Of a DNA stretch of 64,000 nucleotides, positions 33,309 to 45,306 are shown one piece after another (the first letter of the stretch is position 1; each line of letters opens with the position of its first letter). The DNA is taken from positions 11,772,187 through 11,836,186 of the forward strand of contig CM030715.1 in the NCBI GenBank assembly GCA_017979445.1. Direction: 5' to 3'. The notes beneath the pieces were generated by a model. That model was not told the DNA's origin. It saw nothing but the letters and a program-made list of their open reading frames with translations, and did no database searches. Both the position numbers and the translations under genes were made by a program. Origin of the DNA: Akebia trifoliata. Its lineage: Eukaryota; Streptophyta; Magnoliopsida; Ranunculales; Lardizabalaceae.

Positions 33309-35290
33309 TGTAGACATGAAATGTTCACAATGAACTTCAATGCTACATTGTTTGGAGTAGCCACCATTCTTTTTTGGAAATGGGTGTGAATGGGCACCCG
33401 AATTGATTTTTTTGAAAAATCATTTTTTTCATGATATTGTAGTGACTCTAATACTTTGGAAAAGGGTACGGTCTACATAAAATCTAGCTAAGGAGGTCCG
33501 GTTAGAGGATGGAGAAGGTGTTAGGCACCTCATCCTCTCCACTAAAGGTGGTTACCTTGCTTGGCCATTTTATTTTATAAAAATCTTAAGAAAATAAATA
33601 CTAAAATGTATGAAAATGCATGATAAGGGTGGTGTGTGCATTGGAGTGAAATGTTCCCTTAACAAAGAATTTTGATTTTCAATATGACATTAGGGGCATT
33701 CTATGAAAAAGAATGACCCATGTAGTCACATTAAATTTATGAATATGAATGTAGGTTTGAGCTTTTAGAGAGACTTCATGATGGAGTTCCCTTGATGCCA
33801 CAACCATGATGCATGTATGCATGGCTAGAAACTTAGTGTTTCACCCCATCAAGAGGGTAACACATTTCTTCATCATTACCATGCATAAGTAAGTGTGTGC
33901 ATTGTGTACAATATGATGCATGATTGAGGTGAAAAGGGTTTCAACCCCCATCCTTTAGAATCGAACCTTAGTCCAATCTTTCGGGGATGGGAGAGGGTAT
34001 GCATTACATCCTAAGGCTTTCTAAAAATAAAATAAAGTATAGGGTTAAAAGAAGAAGATGCAAGTTTTGAAGTAAATAGACTACATGTTAAGCCCCACCT
34101 TGTCCCTTGGTGAACTTGAACCTTGAAGAGTTGAATGAGATGGTTGAGGGTTGAGTTGAAGTTTAGAAGATGAGAGAATGAGTAGAGATTTTGGTAGAGT
34201 TTTAGGTTGAGAGATGGGGGCTTGAGAGCATCCCTTGTTCTTAGAAAATGAGGGTATTTATAGAGTTTTTGGAGGACTTTTGGGGATAAAGTAGTTCAAC
34301 ACTAAAAATAAAGAAAATGGACATGAGGTTTAGGTTGTTTCTTTTGGATTTTTCAATTGTATGAGGGCAAAGATGACATTTGTAAAGAAATCCTAAAAAC
34401 ATTATTTAATCCTTGGTTTTTTGGTAAATAGAAGTGAGAGAAAAAAAGTACTTTTGGGAAGGTGAATAAGAGAGTGACATGTGTAAAGGTGGAGTGGTAG
34501 GTAAAAAGTAGATCATGGTTCACTTGTAAATAACAAATAAAGCAAGGGTGAAAGTATAATTTTGAAATGGGCCAATGGGAGAACAAAAGTACTTTTGGGA
34601 GGGTGAATAGGAGAATGACATGTGTAAAGGTGAAATGGTAGGTGAAAAATAGATCTTGGTTCATTTGTAAATAACAAATAAAGTAAGGGTAGAAGTGTAT
34701 TTTTGAAATAGACCAATGGGAGAACTCCATGTATGTATTTGAAGATTCCCACCTTTTGAGGGCATAATGGGAAGGTCTCTCACTTTTATGGATTATTACC
34801 AAAGACCAAATAATCTTTTTGGTTTGACCAAACTTTTTGAGAAGGGCATTCTTGAGTTTTCACAAAAGGGAAGTTGACCCTCCAATTAGATGATGCATTG
34901 GATATTGGGGGCTTATGAGGTATCAACATGTGTCATCTTGTGAAGGGGTGAGAGAATGGACTTGGAGTGGGCTTGGTGTTGGGCTTGGGCTTGGGTTTGG
35001 GTTAGGATATGGACTTGGGTTTGGACTTAGGATGGACTTGGTTTTGGGTTTGAGATATGAACTTTATTTATGGACTTGAGTTAGGATATGGGTGATGAAT
35101 ATAGGTTTAAAGTGGATTAGGGACAAGATATGGGCATGCAATGATATGAGATGCAATAAGTATACGTGTATGCATGAATAATGATGCCACGTGGCAATGG
35201 GAGTCCGTCAAAGAGCTTCAGTCTAACTCGGGATAAATTCAAGAAAATTTGGATTTTCCTAACTGGTTCGTGCAAATTGGGGTTTCTATC
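33309..35290 (-). mobile_element. 3' LTR of element B
   Basis: It aligns end to end with 48051-50031. The outer end reads TGTAGACATGAAATG at 33309. The inner end has mutated from TGTCTACA to TTTCTATC at 35283-35290. A 140 bp tandem duplication (34451-34730) and a minus-strand TATA (CTATAAATA near 34262) are present. Open frames in it (34353-34802 minus) arise from the duplication and have no known motif. Confidence 0.9.
34451..34730. repeat. 140 bp tandem duplication inside the element B LTR
   Basis: ACTTTTGGGA(A/G)GGTGAATA begins two copies at 34451 and 34591, and again at 49191 and 49331 in the other LTR. It therefore predates the insertion of this element. Confidence 0.85.
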
Positions 35291-35303
35291 GCTGCCTCTC
35301 TTT
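35291..35303 (-). other. Polypurine tract of element B
   Basis: The minus strand reads AAAGAGAGGCAGC directly before the 3' LTR start. It resembles the tract of element A (AAAGAGGGGCATC) and marks the 3' end of the internal region. Confidence 0.78.
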
Positions 35304-37394
35304 GCAGGAGTTGCTTGCAAAGAATTGTAAAGAATAAATTAGACCCTTTATTTGCACGAATCCTAAATAATTTATTGCATAATGATGAAAAACATCGGAT
35401 GGATTCAATATTTTTGTAAAATGTGGCTACCCAAGCACAGGGTCTGACAGGGTTGACCTTTTTGAAACCCTTGACTTCGTGGCACGGAGCTCGTTTGAAG
35501 TCTTGGATTGATTTTTTTAAAATTTTTGAAAGTGATTGACGTTTTAAACCATGCAATGCAATTTTGAGATATTTTTCTTTTTCCTTGTTAGTTCCAAATT
35601 TCGAATTTCCTTCTTCTCTTTTCATGAAAGTTACAGGATCGTCTTGAGAGGGATTAGCGTAGCGTGACCGTTCTTGAGAGAGGCTTGCTTTGAATATGCA
35701 TGACGACCTGATATTTGAGTATTCGGTGAGTCATCTTGCCTCAAATGCGTAGAGAATCATCATTGATCAAGCTGCTCAAATCAAATCCTTAGAGGATAGA
35801 CTTGATGCCTATTATGCTTTGTATGGAAGTGTTTCGGTAGTTCTTCCTCCGTTGTCCCCTTCTGTACTTTACTTTCAAGAAGAGCTGTGTAGTATTTGAA
35901 ATAAATGAAATGAAAAAATAGGTTTTTTACGTAGTGGCCTCAGATATATCTACTGCTTTTGAAAACTTTTGATTTTAAGAAAAGTCCTAGATTCTTCGTC
36001 ATAAAACAAAAATAGTAATTTTAATGATGCATTTTTTTTTCGTTTTAGGTTTTAAAAGATTGTCTTTGTCGAATAATCTGTGACAGACTGTGTTTGAAAA
36101 CTCTGAAAGTTAACGATCATGGTATTTTTTCCAAATGCCGAGGATACAAGTGTCAGCCAATCCTTAGCCTCTTTAGAATCATCCCCGAGACTGAGAATTT
36201 TGACTGAGTTATCTTCGCTATATCTGTTGGAACATTGAGGATTTCGAGATTTTTGCCGTTCACAGTTTATACTCTTGCGGGCCAGGAGTTATTTTTTTTT
36301 TGTTTTTATTTTTATTTTTATTTTTATTTATTTATTTTATTTATTTATTATTATTATTATTATTTTTATTTTTCATTTTTTCCCCTGGCGCCAATTATGG
36401 TTTTCACCAGACCCGATTTCCACATTTTTGCGCATCGACGCCCCTTTTGGGTTTTCATCGTGCCGGTGGTTTTGATCTTGCCATAAACTGATTTTTTTTA
36501 CTCATAATGCCCTTGCAAGTTTTCACTATTCCCTTTCAGTCTGGGCTTACTTTATAGATTTTTGTTTTTGCTCTGAATACCTTCTCGGTTTCTCTATACC
36601 CCATGTGGCTTGGTGACTCAAGTTGAGCTGCGAGATCGAACACTGTACTCTTCTAGTGGCCCTCTCTCTTGAGTAACAGATCTGGATTCCTCTCTTGAGT
36701 TCCTCCAACAATTTTCATGGTACGGTGACTCAAGTTGAGCTTCAAGATCAATGGCTCTACACTTCAAGTCGCTCTTTTTTTTCAAATATTTTACCTGGCC
36801 TCCCCTCTCGGGTCTTCCAACGACTTTGGTGGCTTGAAATCAGAGTTAAGTAGCAAAATCAACTATACCCTGACAATGTTTTTCATGACGTGTTTTCACA
36901 GTGGTTGAGTTGCCTTGAACCATTCCCTGATCTGAGAGGACTTTACATAGGACGAAACGTAGGCTTAGGCTAGGTTGTGAAAGGTTATAAAGAAGGCTAA
37001 GTCTGGATTTATTGAGGGGTAGATTGGACACGGTGTTTGTCTATTTTTGTTTCGAAAAATATGATATATAACTACTCCCATCGTCACACGAACTTGTTTA
37101 GGTAGGAGATTTGGGTCGAGCTTGAGATCAGACATTCGAGGTTTTTGACTTTTTGATTTTTTTTGTACTTTTAGCCGTTCACAGTTTATCCTCATGCGGG
37201 CCAGGAGTATACTTTGGTATTTTTTTTTGACTTTTAAATTTTATTTTTTTTTGTTTATTTGACTTTCTTGATGACGGTGACTTGCCCCGGTCCTAGGTCA
37301 AGAAATGAATGTGATGGCTCAAAAAGGGTTAATTAAGGGTAGATAGTTATTCAGGTAGTAGAAAGATGGCCTCTCTTCATTTCAAAGGATGACT
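35304..37394 (-). other. 3' untranslated region of element B
   Basis: This is noncoding, with a T-rich microsatellite at 36290-36380. GCCGTTCACAGTTTAT...GCGGGCCAGGAGT is found twice (36255-36290 and 37174-37209). ACTCAAGTTGAGCT is found at about 36618 and 36728. Frames such as 36235-36486 are low-complexity artefacts. Confidence 0.6.
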
Positions 37395-38580
37395 TTAGGC
37401 GTAATATTTTTTAACGGTATCAGCATTGATCGGTTGTGGAAAGACGTCCCCGTCCATCTCTGTGAAAATCAGCGGTCCTCCGGACAGTACCTTTTGGACA
37501 ACGAATGGTCCCTCATAATTTGGACGAAATTTTCCTCTCGCATCTTCTTGTATTGGTAGAATTTTCTTTAGAACTAAGTCTTCGGGTACAAATTCCCGAG
37601 GTCGAACCTTCTTGTTATATGCACGTGTTATTCTTCGTTGATAAGTTTGCCCATGACAAATTGCTGAAAGTCGTTTCTCCTCTATTAAGTTTAACTGGTC
37701 GAACCAGGCTTGGACCCATTCTGCCTCATCCAATTCAACTTCTTTTAAGATCCGAAGGGAGGGAACCTTGACTTCAACAAGCAGGATTGCTTCCATTCCA
37801 TAAACCAATGAATTAGGCGTTGCCTCAATCGAAGTTCGGATTGAGGTTCGATAAGCATGTAGAGCAAATGGTAACACCTCGTACCAATCCTTTTTGTTAG
37901 CGGCTTCGACTGCTCCATTCATCTTTGGTCTGTAAATGACCGAGTTGTGATGGGTGATCTAAAAATCCTTACACATCTTAGACATGTCTTTGTTCTTGAG
38001 ATTTTTGGCATTATCGGTTACTATCCCGCTTGGGAGGCCGTACCGACATATGATGTTGTTTTTCACAAACTTCAAGACATTGCCTCTTGTAACATTGGCG
38101 TAAGATGCTGCTTCTACCCATTTTGTAAAGTAGTCGATGGAGACTAAGATGAAGCAATGCCCATTGGAAGCTCGAGGATTGATCTGCCCGATGACATCCA
38201 TGCCCCAAAGTGAGAAGGGCCAAGAAGAAGTCATATTGTGCAATTCTGAAGGTGGCGCATTGATCTTGTTAGCATAGATTTGACACAAATGACACTTCCG
38301 AACATGTTGGTACCCGTCGCTCTCCATAGTCATCCAGTAATAACCCATTCTCATAATCTTCTTTGCGAGCATATGTCCACTCATATGAGGTCCACAGACT
38401 CCTCCATGTACGGTCTCGATTAAGCGTTGAGCTTCTGTCTGTGTTACACACTTGAGGAGGACCTCGTGATGCGACTTTTTGTACAAGACTCCACTACTCA
38501 AGAAGAACTGTCCTGCCAATCTTTGAATAGTCTTTCGGTCCGTGGTTGTGACATCGAATGGAAAAGTTCGATCCTCTAAG
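37395..38580 (-). pseudogene. Element B integrase (decayed)
   Basis: Frame 38519-37959 has the zinc-binding region (HGGVCGPHMSGHMLAKKI, CHLCQIYAN) and the core with Asp in LWGMDVIGQI and in IVTDNAKN. A TGA/TAG-type stop follows near 37958. Frame 37922-37395 begins at MNGAVEAANK with the catalytic Glu present, and ends in KFRPNYEGPF and NADTVKKYYA, a normal C-terminus. Two defects stand out: the stop between the second Asp and Glu, and an in-frame loss of roughly 15 residues just after the Glu (AANK joins directly to KDWYEVLPF). It lies between RNase H and the 3' UTR. Confidence 0.92.
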
Positions 38581-38600
38581 AATGCTTTGATGTCTGCATA

Positions 38601-39538
38601 CTATGGTTTTTCCTCAGGTTCTTCGACCCCTACAGGTAAGCAATAGGCAGGCTCGTCTTGAATACTAATTTCAAGAGGGTCGACTATGGTATCTTCAGAG
38701 ATGCTGATCATTGAGGTCAGAGTAGCCAGTGCGTCTGCAAACTGATTCTTAGCTCTCAGCATATAAGTAAAGGAGATTCGAGTAAAGTTTGAACTTAGAT
38801 CTTCGAGATACTCGTAATACGGAATCAGTCTCTGCTCTCGGGTCTTCCATTCTCCCGTTGTCTGGTAGACTACCAGACTTGAGTCTCCAAATACATATAT
38901 TTCATCCACTTTGAGGTCGATCACTGCTTTCAATCCCACAATGCATGCTTCGTACTTAGTTTCGTTGTTAGAACACTGAAATCTTAATCTGACTACAATG
39001 GGGATATGAGTTCCGTCAGGCTTGACGAGGACTGCCCCAATTTCGTTTCCCTTTTGATTTACTACTCCATCGAAATACATTTTCCAACTAGATTCTTCAT
39101 CATCGCTCTCTGCTTCAGCAAACAAAATGGCTTCATCAGGAAAATTTGTCTTTAGTGGTTCATAGTCGGGCAGAGGGTGTTCCACTAAGTGGTCAGTAAT
39201 GACTTGTCCTTTGATGGCTTTTTGAGTGACATAGGTGATGTCGAACTCAAATAATAGTAGTTGCCATTTTGCGGTGCGTCCCGTTAGTGTCGGCTTCTCG
39301 AAGAGATACTTCAAGGGGTCTATCCGAGTAATGAGCATAGTCGAGTAACTGAGCAAGTAGTGGCGTAACCATTGTGATGCCCAGACAAGGGCACAACATG
39401 TCTTTTCGAGGGTTGAATAGTTTGCCTCGTAACTTGTAAATTTTTTGCTAAGGTAATAGATGGCTTGCTCTTTTCGGCCAGTTTCATCATGTTACCCCAG
39501 TACACAGCTCATAAAGTTTTCTTGCATGGAAAGATACA
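38601..39538 (-). pseudogene. Element B RNase H region (two domains)
   Basis: The first domain shows CALVWASQWLRHYLL and PLKYLFEKPTLTGR. The second is in frame 39356-38601, with the acidic site KMYFDGVVNQKGNEIGAVL, then KYEACIVGLKA, VFGDSSLVV and the tail KNQFADALATL. This second, archaeal-like RNase H is a mark of the Tat clade. One TAA interrupts the first domain (near 39495) and another stop follows at 38601. The 251-residue frame is the best preserved part of element B. Confidence 0.9.
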
Positions 39539-40813
39539 TTAGTAGAGGTGATCTGGTATAGGTGGAACTAAGACTGGTGGATTAAGCAAGTATCTCTTAA
39601 TCTTGTCGAAAGCTTCTTGACAGTCTTCATTCCATTCTTTCGACTCATTCTTATTCAGTAGTTTGAATACTGGCTCACAGATCGGAGTTAGTTGTGCGAT
39701 GAACCGACTAATGTACTGAATTTTCCCTAGGAATCCCCTGATTTCTTTCTCTGATTTGGCTGGCTCCATATTTATGATGTACTTCGTTTTAGCTAGATCG
39801 ACTTCGATGCCTCTTCTACTAACAATGAACCCCAATAGCTTTCCTGACGTGGCCCCAAATACACACTTTGCCGGATTAAGTCTTAAACTGTACTTTTGTA
39901 ACCGATCAAACAGTTTCTTCAAGTTTACCAGATGATCCTCATCGAGATTGAATTTAGGTATCATGTCGTCCACGTATACTTCTATCTCTTTATGGATCAT
40001 GTCATGAAATAAGACTGTCATGGCTCGTTAGTAAGTTGCCCCAGCGTTTTTGAGACCGAATGGCATAACCTTATAGTGAAAGGTACCCCAAGGTGTAATG
40101 AATGCAGTCTTCTCTTGATCTTCTTCCGCCATTTTTATCTGATTATAGCCCAAGAAGCCATCCATGAAGGAAAACATACCGTGCCCCGCTATGTTATCGA
40201 CCAAGGTGTCGATGTGTGATAATGGAAAGTCATCTTTAGGACTGGCTATGTTCAGATCACGATAGTCTACACACATACGTACCTTTCCGTCTTTCTTTAG
40301 TACAGGAACGACATTGGCGAGCCATTCAGGGTAAGTGGATACTGCGAGAAACCCTGCTTGGAACTGCTTCATTACTTCATCCTTGACCTTAAGTGTCCAT
40401 TTTAGTTTCAATCTTAGTAATTTCTGCTTGACTAGCTTGCTTCCCAATTTGATAGGTAACTTGTGAACAATTAGATCTGTGTTTAACCCGGGAATGTCTT
40501 GATAGGACCATGCGAAGACATCTTGGTACTGTTGTAAAAACTTTGTCATCTCTTCTTTTTGTTCAATTGTCAACAGGGCCCTAATCTTAATGATGCGTGG
40601 GTCATCTTCGGTGCCTAGGTTTACTGAATTTGTATCCTCTATATTTGGTTGAACACCCTTCTCATGACGTTCCATGAGTTCTTTGATTTCTTTTGGAGGA
40701 TACTCAATCTCTTCCTCTGACTCTTCTTCGATCCCCATGAGATCAAAGTCGAGCTCGAGGTCAAAGTCGTATTCATCTCTTTCACACTCTGTTTTGTCAC
40801 AAGGCTCATTCAA
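39539..40813 (-). pseudogene. Element B reverse transcriptase (one internal stop)
   Basis: Frame 40813-40028 contains the acidic linker, then VNLGTEDDPR, FAWSYQDIPG, KVRMCVDYRDLN, PKDDFPLSHIDTLVD and VMPFGLKNAGATY. After one TAA in place of Gln, frame 40021-39539 continues with EIEVYVDDMIPK, carrying the catalytic Asp pair. It then runs through FGATSGKLLGFIVSRRGIEVD and EIRGFLGKIQYISRF. RT would copy the element RNA in the particle. Apart from the single nonsense codon the frame is collinear with the family. Confidence 0.92.
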
Positions 40814-41418
40814 CTGAGGAAATTCTTTGAAAATCTTTGGTATTTTGAAAATTTCTGATTTTTTGAAGATATTTGATTTTTTTGAATTTTGTAGAGTTTT
40901 TGATTTTTTTTGAATTTTGAAAGATTTTTTATTTTTTTGAATTTTGAAAACTTTTTAATTTTTTTGGATTTTGTAGACTATCTATATTCCTAAAACAAGA
41001 TAAAGAAAAATCATGCAAATTCATTAGCAATGAAGGTGAGCCCCCAAAACAGTCTTGCTTCGAGGACGAGGGCTCATTACGATCCTCGGGCAAATGAGAT
41101 TCTACTAATGGCATTTTTTTTGAAGGCTGTAGGGATTCTGGACCCCATGGCGGCCTCGTAAGTAATTGGGTATTCCTCCCAATTCTTGAAAACTTGTCCT
41201 TCCTCTACAGGGTGGATAAGTTGGAAGAGTGACTCTCTTGATGGTTCAGATATGACCATCACTTCCGGATGACTGTTGTCAAATCCAGGTGCAGGCATTT
41301 GTAGGGTGGGTGGAATTACGACAGATCTCCAATCGATTTGAAAGGGGAATAGTGATTTTTCTTCTTTGCACATTGCGATTTCCACCTTGACGGGCTCTCT
41401 TTCTTCTTCCTTTTGACT
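40814..41418 (-). other. Spacer between protease/G-patch and RT in element B, possible intron
   Basis: 41385-41077 is still open and conserved-looking (SLFPFQIDWRSVVIPP, SHPEVMVISEPS). From about 40980 to 40825 the minus strand is A-rich with a repeated CAAAATTCAAAAAAAT motif and stops in all frames. It ends in TTTCCTCAG at 40816-40818, just before the RT frame. Ogre elements splice an intron between protease and RT, so an acceptor here is plausible but not shown. Confidence 0.45.
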
Positions 41419-42801
41419 CTATTCGGAATCCCCTCCGAACAAGATGTCCATGCCATCTGTAAAGAAATGTGGGGACTCAACGAATGAGTCTTCTTGCGAT
41501 TGAACGGGCTTGATACTTACAACATTTGGTTCTCCTATGCGATTTGTTGACAATGGCTTTGATAGATTATCCAGCCCTTTTTGTGATTGTGGAAAGCTGA
41601 TGCTGATGTGTGGTACTTTGCCCAAGTTCCACACATTAGGTTCACGATTTTGTCTTCGTGCAAGTCGAAACTCTTTTTTCTTATCATTCATGTCAAGGAT
41701 GTCCTTCTTTGTAGGCCTGAACCTGAAGCCAAAGTAGGGAGTATGTTTTCGGGTACTGATCAGAGTGGCCCTCCCTTTTCCTTTAGGCCCTAAACCTTGT
41801 TTTGGACGATATCCCGCCATCTTCATTATTCGACCGATCATCATATTTATTTTTGATAATTCTGCCTTTGTCTTCTCATTTCCCCTTGGGATATGGTTGA
41901 CAGATGTGAACTGGAAAGCATGATATCCCTCTTTGTCCCCAGTCATTTCCACATCTATATAAGGTACATCTGGAGATCGATCGACGGGTATAAGATTCTC
42001 GGTAAGGACGGAGATCACCTTTTGCCCCATAATGAATTTGACCTGTTGATGTAAGGAAGAAGGAACTCCTCCAGCGATGTGAATCCAAGGTCTTCCTAGG
42101 AGGAGATTGAATGCTGAAGGTATGTCCAAGATCTCGAATGTCACTTCGAATGTGCATGATCTGATGGTGACAGGAAGATCCAATTCTCCTACCTACTCAA
42201 TTTTCCTACTATCAAAAGCCCTTGTGGTCCTTCGAGTTGGCCTAAGGTAAGATAAATCTGCATTTAACTTGTGCAAAGTTTGTAGAGGACAGACATTAAG
42301 AGCCGAACCATTGCCGATCAGCACCCTTGCTACCATCATACCTTTGCACATTACCATAATGTGCAATGGTTCAATGTGTCCACACCCCCCGCTAATAAGT
42401 TCATCCTCGGTGAAGGTGATCGGATTGGGGGCCATGATCTGAACCACTGTCTTTTCCAACTCTTCTGGCGAGGTGGTCTCAGGTACATGTGTACTACTAA
42501 GGACTTTGAGTAATGCTTCTCGATGATGCTCTGAGTTTAAAAGTAGGTCAAAGATACTGATTTGAGCTGGCATTCTGTTCATCTGCTGTACTATATTGTA
42601 CTCACTCTTTCGAATGAGTTTGAGGAGGTCAGCTCCCTCCTTGTCAGTCACTCTACTCTTCTTCTTCTCTGGTTCCTTTTGTGGTACTTGTTCCTCTTCT
42701 ACAAACTTTCTTTTTCCCTTTTCTCTCCTTCTTTCTTTCTCCTCATTCTGCTTCTTCTGTTCCTTTTCCGGTATTTTATAACATCTTCCTGATCTGGTCA
42801 A
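41419..42801 (-). pseudogene. Element B protease and G-patch region
   Basis: Frame 42801-42193 starts MTRSGRCYKIPEK, followed by a Lys/Glu-rich spacer and the protease site written VLIGNGSALNVCPL. The catalytic Asp is Gly, so the protease cannot work. A TAG separates it from frame 42183-41419. That frame has LLGRPWIHIAGGVPSSLHQ (end of protease) and the G-patch MAGYRPKQGLGPKGKGRA, then FGFRFRPTKKD. The G-patch is an RNA-binding segment regularly found here in this clade. Otherwise this is well preserved over 460 codons. Confidence 0.88.
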
Positions 42802-42909
42802 TGACCAATGTCTGTTACCATAGCCTATTTCAGTTTCTCAACCCCTGCAGACGTCACAATCATCGTCTCATAACTCCATGGGACGGTTTGGCTTGAACGG
42901 TATGGGAAG

Positions 42910-43320
42910 GGTTTAGGGGATATGATGGTCATGGGTTGAGGGTCCGATTTTAGATGAAGGATGAGAGGTGGTGGATTGGGCTTGACGGTTGATGTAGTGG
43001 TGTTTGGGGTTTGTGGGTTGGTGTAAGGTAGGATAAGGGGTGGTTAGGAGGAAAAGCTTAAAGTTTGAGGAGTCGGTGCAGTGTAAGGTATGACAAGAGG
43101 TGGTCGGGAAGGAGGGCCTGAAGTTGGTATGGTACAAGGTATAATGAGAGGTGGCCGAGAGAAAAAGCTTGAAGTTGGTAATGTGTAAGGTATGATGAGA
43201 GGTGGTTGGGAAGAAGGGCCTGAAGTTGGTATGGTGCAAGGTATAATGAGAAGTGGCCGAGAGGAAGAACTTAAAGTTGGTAATGTGTAAGGTATGATGA
43301 GAGGTGGTCGTGAAGGATTT
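42910..43320 (-). repeat. 60 bp repeats encoding a Pro-rich linker in element B
   Basis: About five to six 60 bp units alternate in two subtypes, giving a 120 bp higher order. In the gag-protease frame each encodes about 20 residues, such as RPPLIIPYTLPTSSFF or RPPLIIPCTIPTSGPS. Linkers with Pro-rich ...PYT... repeats occur between gag and protease in this clade. Stops occur at several Gln/Trp positions. Confidence 0.75.
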
Positions 43321-45173
43321 CAGGTTTGGGAGTTAGAGTGAATGGTGAGATTGGCAAAATTGATTGGAAGTTGGGATGATGATTGGTTGGTTGTATCTGG
43401 TGGTAATGTATTGATGCTTGATGATGTTGGTTCTTTCTTCAGATTGACTCTAATCTTAGAGTCAATTGGTGTTATTAGAACTGAAGGGTTGAAGCTCGGT
43501 TCATCCCTCTCTATGCCATTGACTGTCGGCCCACTGCCTCCTTCATTATGCATCGGTAACGGGTTCTGATTGATATTCTGCTGCGGCACTTGGGGTGCTG
43601 GCCCATCCAGGACTATTGTTTTCCTATCTATCAGGTTTTGAACTTGATGCTTAAGTTGCCAACATTGGTCGGTGGCATGCCCTGGTGCCCCCATGTGAAA
43701 TTCACATAATTGATTGGGGTTGTACCCTGGTCCCTTAATCACCTCAGGGTTTGGCTATCTTTTGGTGAGATATTCTCCCCTAAGTAGTGCTGGGAGTAGT
43801 TTTGATAGAGTCATAGGAAGACGAGTGAAGACTCGTGGGATCCTGTTGGGTCTATGCTGCTCGGTTTGATGAATTTGGATAAACTGTGGGTTTTGACCGA
43901 ATATCGGATTTTGCCCAAATTGAAAGGCTTGCAGAATAAGTGTTACTTGAGGTGGATTAACTCTGAACGGGACCTGAGGAGCTGGCGACCTTTGGTTCGT
44001 TATGGCTGTAGGGATGAAAAGAGGTCGAACAGGTTGTACGTTGTTAACTTGGGCTTCATCCTTCTTCTTGTTCACAACTACTGGTTTCCGTTGGGTGAAC
44101 CCCCCTATTGGTTCCCCTAGGTTGGACAAGTCGTAAATTAGACCTGATCGGATACCATCTTCCACCCGATCAGCCACTTGGACCAATGACGAGAAGCTTG
44201 CAGTTGTATGACCTACTAAATGTGTGTAGAATGAGTGGCCCAGAGTTGAGATGAATATGTTGTTCATCTCTTGTTCAGTCATTGGTGGCTTCACCTTGGA
44301 GGTCGATTCCTGCCACCTTTGGGCATATTCCTTCACGCTTTCTTTCGATTTTCAGGTCATTTTTGCCATATCATTCCTGTCCAATACCATATCTGTATTG
44401 AATTTGTACTCTTACAGAAAAATTGTAGCTAGATCTTGCCAGCTCTTAATTCGAGAGTGGTCTAATTGAAAGAACCATGAGAGGGCTGCCCCTGTTAAAT
44501 TCCTTTGAAAGAGTTGAACTAACAACCTGTCGTCATCCCTAAATTGGCACATGGATCCGTAGTAAAGCTTCAAGTGTGACAGAGGGCATCCGATATCGTT
44601 ATACTTCTCGAAATCTAAACACTTGAACTTTGGTGGTAATAGTGCATTGGGGTATAGGCAGAGGTCTCTGAACCTTATTCTACTTGCCTAGTCCTTGCCT
44701 TTCATCTTTCTAATCTCCTCCTCGACTGCCTCGAGCTTGCTTGCAAGTCTCTCCTCTGTGGTACTCCTTACCTCAGCTACCCTGAATTCACATTATTCCT
44801 CTTGAACGACCTCATGTCGTGGTGGATTGCAGTGAATGTGAATTGGAGGTCCTTGGTTGGTAGGAGCGGTGGGTGGTGAGGTATTCTGTGCTTGCGGAGG
44901 TTGTTGTTGTGGTTGCTCTGGCATGGCCTGATTTGAGCCAGAAACTTGATGTTGGACAGCCTGGATGATAGTTGGACTGGCCATCAGCAGATCAAGAATC
45001 TTATCGTATTTTTCTAGTGCCTTCACTACCAAATCAAGCTTTGAGACGAGATCCGTTACTAATTCTGTCGCTGTATGCTGAGATTGCTTTAAAGTGCTCA
45101 TGGTTGGTTGTGAGCGTAGAAAATACGGAGGATTGTCAGGTGGTAAGTACTTCTTTCTAGGTCGTTTGGCCAC
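43320..45173 (-). pseudogene. Element B gag (decayed)
   Basis: The start ATG at 45173 gives AKRPRKKYLPPDNPPYFLR, then a short heptad-like segment and a Gln/Pro-rich stretch. After TAA (near 44790) and TAG (near 44688) come capsid motifs FEKYNDIGCPLSHLKLYY, QLFQRNLTGAALSWFFQLD and DLATIFL. Stops near 44415 and 44352 follow, then KEYAQRWQESTSKVKPPM and THLVGHTTASFSSLVQVAD (44336-43755). The zinc knuckle LCEFHMGAPGHATDQC is in frame 43742-43320. This is a classic Tat gag, with about five nonsense codons. Confidence 0.9.
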
Positions 45174-45306
45174 CTTTGGATAAGAGGTTAAGCGTTAATA
45201 TATCATTTCCATAATGAAGATGCATGATGATTTATTATATCAGATTGGATTAATTGGTAAAGTTGTATTAAGAAAATCCTGAATTTCATTGAGGTTGGAT
45301 TTTTTG

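Noticed and set aside
34353..34802. 149-codon minus-strand frame in the element B LTR
   Set aside because: It is created by the 140 bp duplication, is broken differently in the other LTR (49094-49493), and has no known motif.
36235..36491. Overlapping plus-strand frames rich in Phe/Tyr/Ile
   Set aside because: They come from a T-rich microsatellite in the 3' UTR of element B; three frames are open at once.
41510..41793. Plus-strand frames over the protease/G-patch region of element B
   Set aside because: They are the reverse of a well-supported minus-strand gene and show no motif.
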